From Paguma larvata (lineage: Eukaryota; Chordata; Mammalia; Carnivora; Viverridae), in NCBI GenBank assembly GCA_030068075.1, contig CM057839.1, positions 18,827,167-18,891,166 of the forward strand: a stretch of DNA of 64,000 bases, written 5' to 3'. This document shows positions 11,766 to 23,576 of the stretch, piece after piece; position 1 is the stretch's first letter, and the number at the start of each line of letters is the position of its first letter. The notes under the pieces were generated by a model. That model saw only the letters and a list, made by a program, of their open reading frames with translations. It had not been told where the DNA came from and did no database searches. The translations under genes and the position numbers were made by a program.

Positions 11766-12803
11766 AGCCCCCGGGGCTTAGAAGGGATGCCAGGGATAGA
11801 GACGGGGATTTGCGAGCTATTAGTTTATAAGTGATCCCTGCGGTTGTGAAAGGAGATGAGTTTTCCTAGGGAGAGATTAGAGAGGGAGAATGCTGGTGGA
11901 ACACATCTATACAACTTAAGCAGAATAAAGTGATTATAGACATTCAATGTCATGCAATGTTGTAAGACTGCTTTACATTGATTTCCTGTTGCAAGAAAAT
12001 GGCTTTCTGAGTGTAGCGATCTCCCTTTGTTCAATGCAGTTCATCTCTCATTTATTCTTTGGAAATGAAGCCAGTTTAACAATATGTATGACTAATTCTT
12101 TTCTTAAGAAATAGAGTTGAAGAGGTGACCCTCTGCATCGCCTTCTGACAGCAGGTTAAAAGGAAAGGATTGGGGTGAGACGAACTGTCTCTATTTCCCT
12201 ATAAGGCTGTGATTATTTGCTTCTTTATTTCACTTGCTATAGCTAGATGTATTCACTATCGATTGGGATGATCGATCCGGAAAGAAAACCTATAGGAAAT
12301 TTTGCATAAAAAAGGAAAAAAAAAAAAAACCCATGGTTTTGATGTAACTCTAGAGGCTGATTTAGAGTTATTCTTGTCAGTGCGATATCAAGAAATAAAA
12401 ATGCTTCCTTGTTTCGTAGTGCTCCTCAACCTATTTTTACAATTTCACTCAAGAAATTCTTTTCCAGTCATTTCACTTACTCATAATAAATATGACAATA
12501 GATTTTAAAGGATCCAGAGGTCTCTAACGTGTATTGTCACTACCCCTAGTTTCCCGTACATTCCCTAGCACACATAATCTGAGGCTGGGCCTTATTTTTT
12601 AGGAGGCCAAGACTATTTTTGGTCTTTCAGGATGAAGACACCCTCATTAAAATGAAAATAGCTCTGGAAGGAGTAAGAGTTGAGGTTTGAGCTTATACGG
12701 CCGTGTTACTACCTCAGGGGCTTCAAACAATAGCAGTGCCAAGACTTAACTTCTAGAAGGTATTGATTTAATTGGATTGGGGTAGATTTGGACATTGTTT
12801 TAT
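11766..12803. other. Unique AT-rich non-coding sequence
   Basis: No repeat or gene recognised. A poly(A) run lies at about 12316-12330. Confidence 0.45.
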
Positions 12804-12830
12804 TTTTTTGTTTGTTTGTTTGTTTGTTTT
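12804..12830. repeat. (TTTG)n microsatellite
   Basis: Five uninterrupted TTTG units within a T-rich run, next to the start of the LTR remnant at about 12,835. Confidence 0.9.
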
Positions 12831-13172
12831 CTTTCTTGGCTTACAACAGAATTTGGTCTCATAGTTCTGGGTGCCGAAAGTCTGAAATCACGGCGTCAGC
12901 GGGCTGTGCTGCCTTGGGTGGCACTACGGGAGAAACAACCCTTGCATGTTCCAGCTTTTGTTGGCTACAGTTTATTCCTTGGTTCGGGACTATATGGCTC
13001 AATCCCTGCCTGTGTGTTTGCACGGCCTTTCCCTCTATGTGCCTAATCTCCCTCTGCCTTTCCCTTCTAAAACACCTTTCATTGGGTTTAGGGCTCACAT
13101 GCATATTCCAAGATCTCTCAAGATCTTTGAAGTCTGCAAAGACATTTTATTCTATATAAGGTCACATTCAAA

Positions 13173-13582
13173 GGTACCGTGGACTGAATCGTGTCCTCAC
13201 AAAATTCCTATATTGAAGCCCTGACCTCTCATGTGATGGTATTTGGAGATGGGGCCGCTGGGAGTTAATTAGGGTTAGATGAAGTAAGGAGGGTGGAGTC
13301 TTCCCAATGGGTTTAGTGTTCTTCTGAGGAGAGGCACCAGAGAGCTCTCTCTGTCTCTGTCTCTGTCTCTCTGTCTCTCTGTCTCTCCCACTCCCTTGTG
13401 AAGACAAAGTAAGAAGGCAGCCATCTGCAAGCCAGGCAAAATGTTCTTACTGGGAACTAAATCTCCTGGCATATTCATTAAAGATTTCTAGCTTCTAGGA
13501 CTGTGAGCAAATAAATGCCTGTTGTCTAAGTTAGCCAGTCTATGGTAATTTGTTTTGGCAGCCAGAGCTGATGAAGACAATA
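13173..13582 (+). mobile_element. MLT1A-like MaLR LTR (inner)
   Basis: Forward LTR with ggactgaatcgtgtcctcac near the start, ttgaagccctgacctctcat, gtatttggagatggggccgc, aggcagccatctgcaagcca, ggactgtgagcaaataaatg (containing AATAAA) and gtaatttgttttggcagcca near the end. The CTCTCT segment usual in this LTR has expanded to a CTGTCT repeat at about 13346-13388. Confidence 0.85.
13346..13388. repeat. (CTGTCT)n-type microsatellite
   Basis: Pyrimidine-only repeat of ctgtct/ctct units on the + strand, grown from the CT-rich part of the MLT1-like LTR. Confidence 0.9.
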
Positions 13583-13650
13583 GATTTCAGGAGTGAGTGA
13601 GGAGGTAGACACATCTCTTGGGGGCCACTATTCAATCCACTGCTTTTGAT

Positions 13651-14525
13651 ATTACCTGAAGCTCTTAGGTGTCACCTGCAATTGGTATCACCTGAACCCT
13701 GGGCCAGGCTCAGATAATAGAAAACCAAACTTCATCAGACTCTTTGTCTTTCCTTCTACAATTCTTGGACACTGGTACTTTTCAAACTACCCATGGATTC
13801 TAATTCACAGCTGAGAGAACACACATGATTGGATAGTCGAATCAGATTTTCATAAATCCTCTAGAGATCTTACTCGGTATCCGGTTTTACTAAATAATTT
13901 CAAAGTTAACAGGCCATCAGGAGGTGCAGATGGAGCAAGAGAGGTGGGGGACTCTGGGTGGATTCCAGGTCTTATCTTTCCTTAATGGATATGCGCTTTT
14001 TACCCAAATAATAGATGGTACGTCCATGTGAGTCTGCAGGAATCACCTCCCGTGATGGGGTATTCAAACTATTAAGCAGACCAATTTCCTGTAGCACATG
14101 TAACATTATCTATGGTTTATAGACCCTAGGTTTTGTTTTGTTTGTTTTTATTTTTATACTGTCAGCATTTGTTAACCAGGGGTAGCCTGCTAAGGGCATT
14201 TCAGAGTAAGAGTGTGTTTCTCCTATGAAATATTATTGGTCTATTTCTCTGGAGGTCCAATTGACAAGAGGATTAAACAATATCACCTGCTTTTTTTCAT
14301 CCCTTCCAGTGTGCCCCTCCCCTCACTCATCACCCTGCCCTGCCATGGATCAGAGGTTGGTTGCATTAATTGTTTTCTCACAACGACCAAGGTTGAGATG
14401 CAGGGATTTAGTGGGGATTGAGAGCTTGAATGGAGAGGTTCTAGATAGTAGCGGAAATGGAGGTGGAAAAATGATACCCTGAGAAACACTGCCTGATATC
14501 AGTCTCGTTTAGGGCTGTCATTTTT
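13651..14525. other. Non-coding sequence, no clear repeat
   Basis: No gene recognised. Three overlapping 68-85-codon frames at 14212-14489 sit on both strands and show no known domain. Confidence 0.4.
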
Positions 14526-14529
14526 GTAA

Positions 14530-15005
14530 CAGACTTTCACTGATCACCTATTATATGCTAGCCACTGGCATGTTGAGGTATAAAAGACAGACACAGTCCC
14601 TTACGGGCAGACAACAACCAATTAAGTAAGTATGTAAGAAAATTAACTGCGATAAGAGCTATGGAGGAATCAAGAGGTCAGTGAAGGAAATAAACTGGAG
14701 AAATTTTTCTATGATGCAGTCAGAGGAGGCTTCTCCAGGGAGGTGGTCCTTGAGCTGAGAACTATAGCATGAGAAAGAGCCTTTTATCGGAAGCGCTGAG
14801 AGCAAAGTTCTCTGGGCAGAGAGGGGAAAGGGATTAGCATGTTCTTTCAGGAAGAGAAAGAGGCCAGTGTGGCTAGAACGAGGTGATCGTGGAGAGTGGA
14901 TGAGCTAGGGGCAGGTTCTAGACCATGCAAGGACTTTTCAGCCAGGGATCTAGATTCAGATTTTGTTCTCCTAGCTATGGGAAGCTGGTGAGGGTTATGA
15001 GGCAT
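14530..15005 (-). mobile_element. L2 3' region
   Basis: Reverse-complement L2: tcacctattatatgctagcc, cacagtcccttacgggcaga, gaggaggcttctccagggag, gtggtccttgagctgagaac, ccatgcaaggacttttcagc. About 475 bp, in the right order for one element. Confidence 0.75.
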
Positions 15006-15319
15006 CTTGAAATGGAGGAGTCAAAGCAGCTCCCGATCCATTTTCTGCTTAATAGCCTCGAGCATGAACTGAGGCTGCTTATCCTTTGACAGAGGGCACT
15101 TATCAGACACGATTTTGGAGAAAACCAACAGTTCCATAACCAGTGGCTGTGTCTGCTGCCAAAAAAAACTTTGCTGTCTAGGACAACACAAATTCCTTCA
15201 AGGGGGAGCTCCAGAAATGCTTCTGCATGTGGTAGGGAAGGAGTTTGCATGCCGGTTTGTAAAAGTAGGGTAAATACTAGAGATAGAAATGCTTGGTGTT
15301 AGTGTTGGGTTAGAATTTT

Positions 15320-15542
15320 TTTTTATTTTTTATTTTTTAATGTTTATTTATTTTGGAGAGAGAGAGAGAGACAGAGTATGAGCAGGGGAGAGGCAGAGAG
15401 AAGGAGACACAGAATCTGAAGGGGCTCCAGGCTCTGAGCTGTTAGCACAGAGCCTGACGTGGGGGCTCGAGCTCACAAACTATGAGATCATGACCTGAGG
15501 CGAAGGCAGACACTGAACTGACTGAGCCACCCAGGTGCCCCT
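15320..15542 (-). mobile_element. Felid-type CAN SINE
   Basis: Reverse-complement SINE with tail ttttttaatgtttatttatt and head ccacccaggtgcccc. TSD ggttagaatttt is exact at 15308-15319 and 15545-15556. Carries a short deletion after 'ctgaag'. Confidence 0.95.
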
Positions 15543-15556
15543 CAGGTTAGAATTTT

Positions 15557-16255
15557 CTGCATGAAGCCTGAAAATGGGAAAATATTTTGACCTATCTCTC
15601 ATAACTTAGAATCACATTAAAACTAACTGCTCGAAGAAATGAAATGCACACCTGAATTGAAACATATCTATCATTTCATACTTAATGCAATACTTTGGTT
15701 AAGTTCTTTGTTATAGTAGAAGCAAAAAAAAAAAAAAAAAAGAAGAAGATACAGTAGACAAGCCAAAATAATTTACATAAAACACAATGGAAAGTGGCTG
15801 AGAAGAGGACAATTTCAAAAAATGATCTCTTCAGGAATGTTGCCAGGGTAAGTGGCAGTAGGTATTGACTATACAGACCTGTCATGGATTGGTCTAACCA
15901 GTCATTCTGAAAATTGAATTGGATTTTTCTTCCTGAAATGATGTTTTTGAAGCTGTGCCAAATGCAATCTCTCTTCCCACCCATTCTGGTTTGTGTCCGC
16001 TTTTCAGACTTAATAATGCTCAGCCATTTATGATGTTGGTCACAGGAAAGTCTTTCTGTGTGCCCGGAGCAAACTGATTATGTTACATCATTCTACATGA
16101 CAATTTCCCTCACTTTAAAAATATTATATATTCTGCAATGGTGGGTGTATAATATGCAAGGCAGTGTGGGAAGAAGTGAAGCACGGAGAAGAAGGAAAAG
16201 CAACAAAGCATGTGATCTGTATAAATAAGATGAACGTATAATCTATTCTCCAAAC
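15557..16255. other. Unique non-coding sequence
   Basis: No repeat recognised. A poly(A) run at about 15725-15740 followed by agaagaaga does not end any gene copy that I can see. The 100-codon minus frame over 15682-15984 contains a run of Phe from that poly(A) and is chance. Confidence 0.45.
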
Positions 16256-16267
16256 CTGGAAACTTTT

Positions 16268-16554
16268 TTTTTTTAAGAGAGAGAGCACGAGCAGGAGAAA
16301 GGGGCAGAGGGGGAGAGACAGAGAGAGAGAGGGAGAGAGACCTTTTTAAAAAATGTTTATTTATTTTTGAGAGAGAGAGAGAGAGAGCACATGCAGGGAA
16401 GGGGCAGAGAGAGAGAGGGAGACACAGAATCTGAAGCAGGTTTCAGGCTTCAAGCTGTCAGTGTAGAGCCCAACGTGGGGCTGGAACCCACAAACCATGA
16501 GATCATGATCTGAGCCAAAGTCAGATGCTCAACTAACTGAGTCACCCAGGTGCC

Positions 16555-16590
<36 letters not shown>

Positions 16591-16714
16591 CTTAATCAGG
16601 CTCCACACTCAGTGCAGAATCGGACGCAGAGCTCTATCCCAAGACCCTGGGATCATGACCTGAGCTGAAATCAAGAGTCTGATGCTCAATCAACTGAGCC
16701 ACCCAGATGCCCCA
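16268..16714 (-). mobile_element. Older CAN SINE (outer of a SINE-in-SINE nest)
   Basis: Two halves of one reverse-complement SINE, 16268-16340 (GA-rich tail side) and 16557-16714 (body and head, ending gagccacccagatgcccc). Flanked by a perfect 12-bp TSD, ctggaaactttt, at 16256-16267 and 16718-16729. A second SINE sits in its GA-rich part. Confidence 0.9.
16341..16556 (-). mobile_element. CAN SINE (inner of the nest)
   Basis: Complete reverse-complement SINE from cctttttaaaaaatgtttat to gtcacccaggtgccct. It is inserted in the GA run of the outer SINE, so its own TSD is hidden in gagagagaga on both sides. Same orientation as the outer copy. Confidence 0.9.
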
Positions 16715-16729
16715 GAACTGGAAACTTTT

Positions 16730-18673
16730 AAGAGTAAAAGGGATGCAATCATTACATTTGTATGACAGGCTTAAAATGCAGATGTTCTGAACAAGCTGGT
16801 ATGTGTGTTTACCCTATGAAGAAGAGGAGATCTAAGAATCCAGGCGAAAGCAAAATGTTGGTGACAGGTAGGTATTTATTTTGGAGATAAAAGTCAAAAT
16901 GAGGCTTCACAATGGGATGGTAGAAATGGTCGTTTGTGGAATGGGGCACAATGAAAGTTGGAGGCCAGTAAGAAAGGCTGGTAGGAAGATGCTTGGAGGT
17001 AAAATTTACCCAGCATTTCTAAGGAGACTAAGAAGTTGATCAAGTCTAGCCTTCGACTCTACGCAGAAATAGCAAATATAGAAGTAAACGATGATCGAAT
17101 CCATAATATTTTCCTGTGATATGAGAGAAATTCAATAATATAAGCAATTTTACTAAGAGGTAAATGACTACCATGAAGCTTACAGAAACAGCCTGGTCTG
17201 GTTCAGGAGTTCGTACAGATGATGTACAATCAGGCAGGCCTGGGAAGATGGGTAGGTATTAGGAAATACAACAAAACAAAACAACGTAAAGATGATGGAT
17301 ATTCCAAATATAAGGAATGGTAAGATACAAACTGTATTTAAATATAATAATCTGGCTCAAATATACATGCACAGGAGTTTCAGGAAATAGTGAGTTTTGA
17401 AAGTCAGACTGTTATTAACTCCTAGAACAGCTCTGAGGTTCAAAATTCCCGAACTGGGGAATATCTCACTAAAAGTTATACTTGCTAGCAATGCAAACTG
17501 AAGTTTGGAGATTCATCAGCAGAATCTGAAAGTTAAGATCTTGACGGTAATAATCTGGTTCGGAATGCAAAATTCTTACCATTACAATCAGCTTTATTAC
17601 ACTAATGTTCTTGCACTTATCGTGAGCCCACTGTTGAACCATTACGTTGGTTAAGGTTACCCTACGATTTGAGTTACGAATAAGATGGAGTCAAACCTCC
17701 CGTCAGTCCTCATACAGGAATGTTAGTGCTTGTCAAAGTCCTGTCTTGGAGTCCCAACTTCTCTTACGTTTTTGTTCTGCCCCAGCCCAGTGGTAGCTGT
17801 TTGCCATCTCCTGTCTACAGTGGCTGGAGGCTGGCATGGCTGTGCACACTTGGCTGCATTCTGGGCTGGGGTACGTCAGGATGAACAAGCTTCTGTGCAT
17901 GTGAGAAGGCTCTGGGGAGAATGCCCCAAGATGGGGGTACAAGCATGCAGGGTGGCTCTGGTTAGTCTGTTCAGGCTTGCAGGAGCTGTCTCCACAGAGG
18001 TGCTGGAGATTGGAGGCGGACTGATGAAGTTTAACCAAAGCAACAGGCATGTATTTGTAATTCATTATTAGCTCTTTCTTCCTTAGCTAGGACTGGCTGG
18101 AAAGCCTTTCATCAAAAACAGAAAACTATAATTCTCGATTAATCCAGTTTAGCTAATTATCAATTTTAATACTCGGAGAACGAGAGTAATTTGCTTTTCA
18201 TAGTTGATTTATCAATTGCTTTTACATCATCTCAGTATTAAATTCAGCTGCATTTTGCTTAGTGATTTGGACAAATGGGATAAAGAAGACCAGTAAGTTT
18301 CCTAAACTACAAAGGAGTCAGATCAAGGCTCTGTGCATTTAGGTCAAGTATGCTGCATGCCAAAAATAACATGGGAAGGCAAGGGTTAACACTGTGTGTG
18401 GGTCTTTAGCATAATTTGTCTTGAACTTCCTGTAATAAAACTCAGGGTAACATGTTTCTAGTTTCCTTTTCTCAATTGGTTTTATATATTGGACTTCACA
18501 GTTAATGTATATGCATATATACATATATATATCCACATATTTATACATAATAGGAGTCATATATTGACTGACTGTATATTTCTTTGGATATGTTTTCTGT
18601 TATCAAAAAACCAGTTCCCAGGTCAAAAAAGCATACAAAATTTTAAACTATTTTAAAAATTTTATATTTTATT
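16730..18673. other. Unique sequence with a locally GC-richer patch
   Basis: No repeat family recognised over about 1.9 kb. At 17,730-18,070 the base content rises and both strands are open for about 110 codons, but neither product resembles a known protein. An AT-alternating run (tatatgcatatatacatata) lies at about 18,508-18,535. Confidence 0.4.
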
Positions 18674-18692
18674 TTGGTATCAATGCACTTTA

Positions 18693-18923
18693 AACTTTTT
18701 AAAAAGTTTTTTAATGTTTATTTATTTATATATTTTTGAGAGAGAGAGAGACAGAGTGTGAGCAGGGGAAGGGCAGAGAGAGAGGGAGACAAAGAATCGG
18801 AAGCAGGCTCCAGGCTCTGAGCCGTCAGCACAGAGCCCAATGCGGGGCTCGAACCCATGAACCACAAGATCATGACCTTGGTGAAAGTCAGATGCTTAAC
18901 TGACTGAGTCACCCAGATGCCCC
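18693..18923 (-). mobile_element. Felid-type CAN SINE
   Basis: Reverse-complement SINE with 19-bp direct repeats differing at three positions (ttggtatcaatgcacttta at 18674-18692, ttggcatcactgcatttta at 18924-18942). The diverged TSD suggests middle age. Confidence 0.95.
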
Positions 18924-18942
18924 TTGGCATCACTGCATTTTA

Positions 18943-21079
18943 GCATATAAGTTCACAGATGAGAAGGAAAAAAATAATAAAGTACATAACACAGAATATT
19001 GCATTGTATCTAAAACATACATGTAATAAGGAAAGGAAATTGTAGTATTATATAATTAAGAATTTCAGAATTGCTTTGACTTTTGTTTCATCATATAGCA
19101 CCTAAGTGCTTATCACAGAACTTAAAAAGAAAGGTATTGTTTACACAATGTAAATGTTAATGTGAAGCTTACTATCTTTTGGCTATGTTTGTTCATATAA
19201 AGTGAGTCTTTGATTATTAGTATATTTAGCTAGTAAACCTAGCTGTATGAATAAGCAAGCATCTCTTCATTCACGTGCGCACACGTGCGTGTGTGTGTGA
19301 GTGTGTGTGTGTAATTCTGGAAGAACTCTTCAAAATGCTCCAAATGAGAGTCCTTGAAATTAAGTCCTAAGGAAAAAAGATTTTCAGGCTCTGACATTCT
19401 AAAGTCAACATTTTTTTTTCCTCCAAAGCAAAGTAATTGTGTTGATATTGAGGTATCAATGGAAAAAAATAGGTTTGGTCTCCTAGAAATACAGTTTAAT
19501 AATTGCCATTCCTGTCACTATAGGAACAATAATACCCTTAATTTTTCCTCTAAAAAGATAAAGGGCACTGCTACGTTTATTGCAAGTGGCATTTCAAAAC
19601 TGCACAAAATGATACATGTTCTTTTGAAGGCATCTTATCAATGACTATTGATTCAACCCAGAAACTAGATTTAATAATGACTGCTTTGCTAAGTACATGT
19701 CACAGTAAAGTCCCTACACCCGCAATCTTCAAATGAGTAGGCTGTACCTGCATTGACACCTTTTCTTAAGACTACTCCGTAAAGCTTTCGGCTTATCAAA
19801 ATAACGTTTACTTAAATTGGCTAAAGATAAATTGTGTTGCATTACCTCTCACATTCATAGTTGGCATATCTTTGAATTTTTACCCTTATAATGAGGAACA
19901 TTAGTTTAATAAGCATTGGCTTTTTCTTAGATTTTAGCTGGAATTTGTATTCTTGATCTGTGAAAAAAATGTATGTTTGATTTCCAAATCATGCAGTTAA
20001 GATATTAATGTAGTAGTTTTAAAAACTGAAAATTTTGGAGTGAATGTATAATCTCACTGATATCTTTTGTGTATTTTTATCTTTAATGTTTTATATTAAT
20101 TGCATAAAACTCTTTATTAACTGATTGGTATTATTTCCTATGCGAAACAGTAATTTTAGGAAATAATATCAACATATTAGAACAACTAAAAAACACTGAG
20201 TATAAATTTCCTAGGTTCTGCTCTTGTTAAAACAACTGAATGATCTAGTATTGTCCGGTTTATACTATCTCCCAAACAAATCTGCTCTGGATTAGAGTTG
20301 ACAGCCAAATAAGGAAGGTTTTAAGTGGAACCGTAACAAGAATGTGAAGTTTGAGGTCTTTGGCTGACTTGCAGGCTAGTCAGGTCAATGGCTGCAGTTC
20401 CATGGCTTGTTGGCAGAAGCCTCGAGATTCCTGTGACGGAGACAAAAAACTTTACTACTCCCAGCAGAGCAGTAGTTCAAGTATCACCATTTCCTACAAT
20501 TCTTCACATCTCCAAGTTTCTTCAACGTCTCCCTGATCCTCCATGGTGACATAGAGAGGGCCAGGTATTATGTGCACCTACACTGGGCTGTGTTACAAGA
20601 AAGGGCCCCTGAGTTTGGGACTTGAATCTATTCTTATGGGCAGTTAGCGAACCCACCCTTTGCTGCAAAGAGACACTATCTCTGTCTTCCACGGCTGTTC
20701 ACGGTCCAAATGTTACCAAAGGACAGCAGGGCTCTTTCTGCAGGATGTGGAGAAACCTGAGATGCCCCTGCAGCACTGTCTCCCGGGAAACTGGTTTATG
20801 TATGAATTTCTGGATCCCGATAAATTGTGTAGATAGTTTTGTGAAGTAGAAGAAGCCTGTGAAAGTATGGATCAAGTTGAGAAATGGATGTATCAACCTT
20901 CCGGTCAGAATTTTCATTGGTAGATTCTATACTGGGATGGCATTTGTATTCCATTGTCTACATTTTATTATGAATTATCACGAATCATCACAGCTGACTT
21001 CAGCCACTCCGAATGAAATTGGTTTCAATTTATATACTTTATCCTGTGATTGATGGTTAAAAAACATGATTCAGAGCAA
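18943..21079. other. Unique AT-rich sequence with a GT microsatellite
   Basis: About 2.1 kb with no recognised gene or repeat apart from the alternating run at 19,272-19,312. Frames of up to 96 codons (19354-19644) have no recognisable domain. Confidence 0.45.
19272..19312. repeat. Alternating purine-pyrimidine / (GT)n run
   Basis: Begins with cacgtgcgcacacgtgcgtg, strictly alternating for about 28 bp, then continues as gt units with one 'ga' break. Confidence 0.9.
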
Positions 21080-21091
21080 TAATAAGTACTT

Positions 21092-21308
21092 TTTTTCAAT
21101 TTTTAAAACAACATTTTGTTTTGTTTTTTTTTTTGGAAGAGAGAGAGAGCAGGGAAAGGACACAGAGGGAGAAAGAGAATCCCAAGCAGACTCCAAGCTG
21201 TCAACGCAGAGCCTGATGTGAGGCTTGAACTTATGAACTGTGAGATCATGACCTGAGCTGAAATCAGGAGTCAGTCGCTTAACCAACTGAACCACCCAGG
21301 TGACCCTG
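21092..21308 (-). mobile_element. Older CAN SINE copy
   Basis: Reverse-complement SINE of the older 'gaatcccaagcaga' type, ending accacccaggtgaccc. Imperfect TSD taataagtac-tt / taataagtgatt at 21080-21091 and 21309-21320. Confidence 0.85.
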
Positions 21309-21684
21309 TAATAAGTGATTCTTAACATATATTTCCTTCAGGTGACTATTTCTTTTAAATCATTTTCATATTATCTAAAATCTTCCAGATACCACCAGAA
21401 TGTGTTTAATTCTTAGTTTTACATTTAGGATTAATTAATTAAGCATACATTATTTCGGTGAATTCAGTGGCATCTCATAGTTTAAAAAAATGAACCCATT
21501 GGGAGACAGAATTAAGAAGCATCCAACTATTAATTGAGTTTTTATTTCATGTTTTACATATTGTCCAATGTCCTCATTTTCTAAAAGTTCTAAAATGGTA
21601 TCGTTTTTCTAAAATTATTTTATGCTCCTCTGAGTTTCTAAAAAAATGTTTATTTCTTTTATAAGACTAAAGTAGAGATTGCCT

Positions 21685-21914
21685 GGGGCCCCTGGATAGC
21701 TCAGTCAGGGCTCCAACTTCAACTTAGGTCACGATCTCGTGTTCGTGAGTTCTAGCCCCACATTGGGCTCTCTGCTGTCAGCACAGAGCCTGCTTATGAT
21801 CCTCTGTCTCTCTCTCTCTGCCCCCACCTCATTCCCCGCTTGTCCACACGACTGCTCATGCAGTATGCGCATGCACTTTCTCTCAAAATTAATTTAATTT
21901 TAAAAATTAAAAAA
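21685..21914 (+). mobile_element. Older CAN SINE (first of a tandem pair)
   Basis: Forward older-type SINE: ggggcccctggatagctcag head, gttctagccccacattgggc, ctgtcagcacagagcctgct, ending in an A-rich tail. It is followed directly by a second SINE. The flanks agtagagatt (about 21671-21680) and aatagattt (about 22156) look like its TSD across both copies. Confidence 0.85.
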
Positions 21915-21915
21915 A

Positions 21916-22140
21916 GGGGGGAGGCATCTGGGCGGCTCAGTTGGTTAAGCTTCAACCTCGCCTCAGGTCATGATTTTGCTGTTCCTGGGTCCATCCCCAC
22001 ATCAGGCTCTGTGCTGACAGCTCAAAGCTTGAAGCCTGCTTTGGATTCTGTGTCTCCCTCTCTCTGGCCCTCCTCCATTCATGCTCTGTCTCTGTCTGTC
22101 TATCTCTCTCTCAAAAATGAATAAACATTTAAAAAATAAT
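21916..22140 (+). mobile_element. CAN SINE (second of a tandem pair)
   Basis: Forward SINE: gggaggcatctgggcggctc head, ctctgtgctgacagctcaaa, tail caaaaatgaataaacattta. It lies in the A tail of the preceding SINE, a common landing site for L1-driven insertion. Confidence 0.9.
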
Positions 22141-22903
22141 TAATTAAAAAATAAAATAGATTTCTTTAGCCTTCATGTCATGCTAATATTTTTTGACAGC
22201 TTTGAGAGATAATTTATAGCCTCTAAATTTCCCATTTTAAATGTACAGTTTGGGGGGTACGTGGGTGGCTCAGTTGGTTAAGCATCCAATTTTGGCTCAG
22301 GTCATGATCTTGTGGTTCGTGGGTTTGAGCCCTACACTGGGCTCTGTGCTGACAGCTCAGAGCCTGGAGCCTGCTTTGGATTCAGGGTTTTGGGAGCCAT
22401 CTTGGGCTCACAGGTTGAGACGTCTCCCTGTGTGGATAAGGCAGATGTTGCAAAGTCTCCTGCTGACTAAAATGACACCCCAATATTATCTCCTTCTATT
22501 AATAACCTTTCAGGCCTGGGTTTCTTGAACTGCTCTGGTTGGCCTCAAGGGATATAATGCTCTTTGGTTTTATGGCATATGAAAAAGGGCACTTGGAGTG
22601 TGATGTCTTGATGGATAATATCTGAATGAGAGTAACCTGGCCAGAAGTAACCTCAACGTTGCCTCTTGGGGATAGGTTACACAAATTGCTCATATAGAAT
22701 AGCAGTTATGAGTTGGCTAAAAATTAGTAGACATTAGGCCCCAAGACTCCTTGAACCAAACTAGATTTCTCTGCAGGTATTGCATTGTGTTAAACATACC
22801 CTCAGCCCCATTAAACCTGAAAACACATTACTGTAAAGCTTCTCTCAGTATTTGCTCAACAGACTGATAGGAGAAGTTATAAAGAAACTTAGGACTTTCT
22901 CCA

Positions 22904-22945
22904 GAGGTTAGCTTAGCCCAAAACGAGGTTAGCTTAGCCCAAAAC
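22904..22945. repeat. Perfect 21-bp tandem duplication in the LTR
   Basis: Units 22904-22924 and 22925-22945 are identical (core ggttagcttagcccaaaa). Position upstream of the TATA-like box is where retroviral LTRs often carry duplicated enhancers. Confidence 0.95.
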
Positions 22946-23576
22946 TTTAAAGCACTGTTTATAGATAAGACACAAACAGAAGCCAAACAAAAGTAGCTAC
23001 ACATACCTTCACTGATCAACAACAAATATTGAGCACCTTCCTGAGGTGAACATTCCAGAATCCTTTTGCAATTCCCATCCCCACACTCCCTTATTATGAA
23101 AGGCAATAACAAAATACTTTTACAGAAACTACTATTTGTACAAAGAATAGATAGACCTGAGCCCTTATGGTATAGGCTCACTCACTCACAAAGGGAAATA
23201 ATTTAGAGAAGCATTAGAGACTATGTCTCTACCAAGCGAGTTACACCTCCTCCATTATGGTTAAAGATTATGGATAGAATGACTCCTAATCTATCTATAG
23301 ATGGTTAACATAGGTCTTAAGGCAACAATGTACGTGCCCTCTGTTTACTGAGGACTACCACAACAACCCTGCTCTCTTCTTGAAAACATCTTGTTATTTC
23401 CTCTGCTCTGTCTCAAAAAACAATGTGTGATCTTGGAACAAAGTTATAAAAATGGTTACTGCCTAATCTAAGATAAGACTGTCTCCTTCTAGGTCTGGGG
23501 GATTCACAAATATGCCAACCTAAGAAAAATTGTTAAAAATGCCTTGTCACTGATGTAATGTCATTCACTGCCTTTA

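Larger units (their letters stand above)
12835..13650 (-). mobile_element. Old MaLR/ERVL-type LTR split by another LTR
   Basis: Left part (12835-13172) reads like a reverse-complement MLT1-group LTR: ctcatagttctgggtgccga, aagtctgaaatcacggcgtc, tataaggtcacattcaaagg. Right part (about 13585-13650) looks like its end: gacacatctcttgggggcca followed by ctattcaatccactgc. Between them lies an MLT1-type LTR in the opposite orientation. Frames of 79-123 codons here are LTR shadows. Confidence 0.55.

Noticed and set aside
15682..15984. 100-codon minus frame with a poly-Phe stretch
   Set aside because: The Phe run comes from a poly(A) run; no domain and no repeat-independent support.
22828..23181. 117-codon minus-strand frame with a repeated FWAKLTS peptide
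   Set aside because: It lies in the LTR-like insert, antisense to it; the repeated peptide is just the 21-bp tandem duplication.
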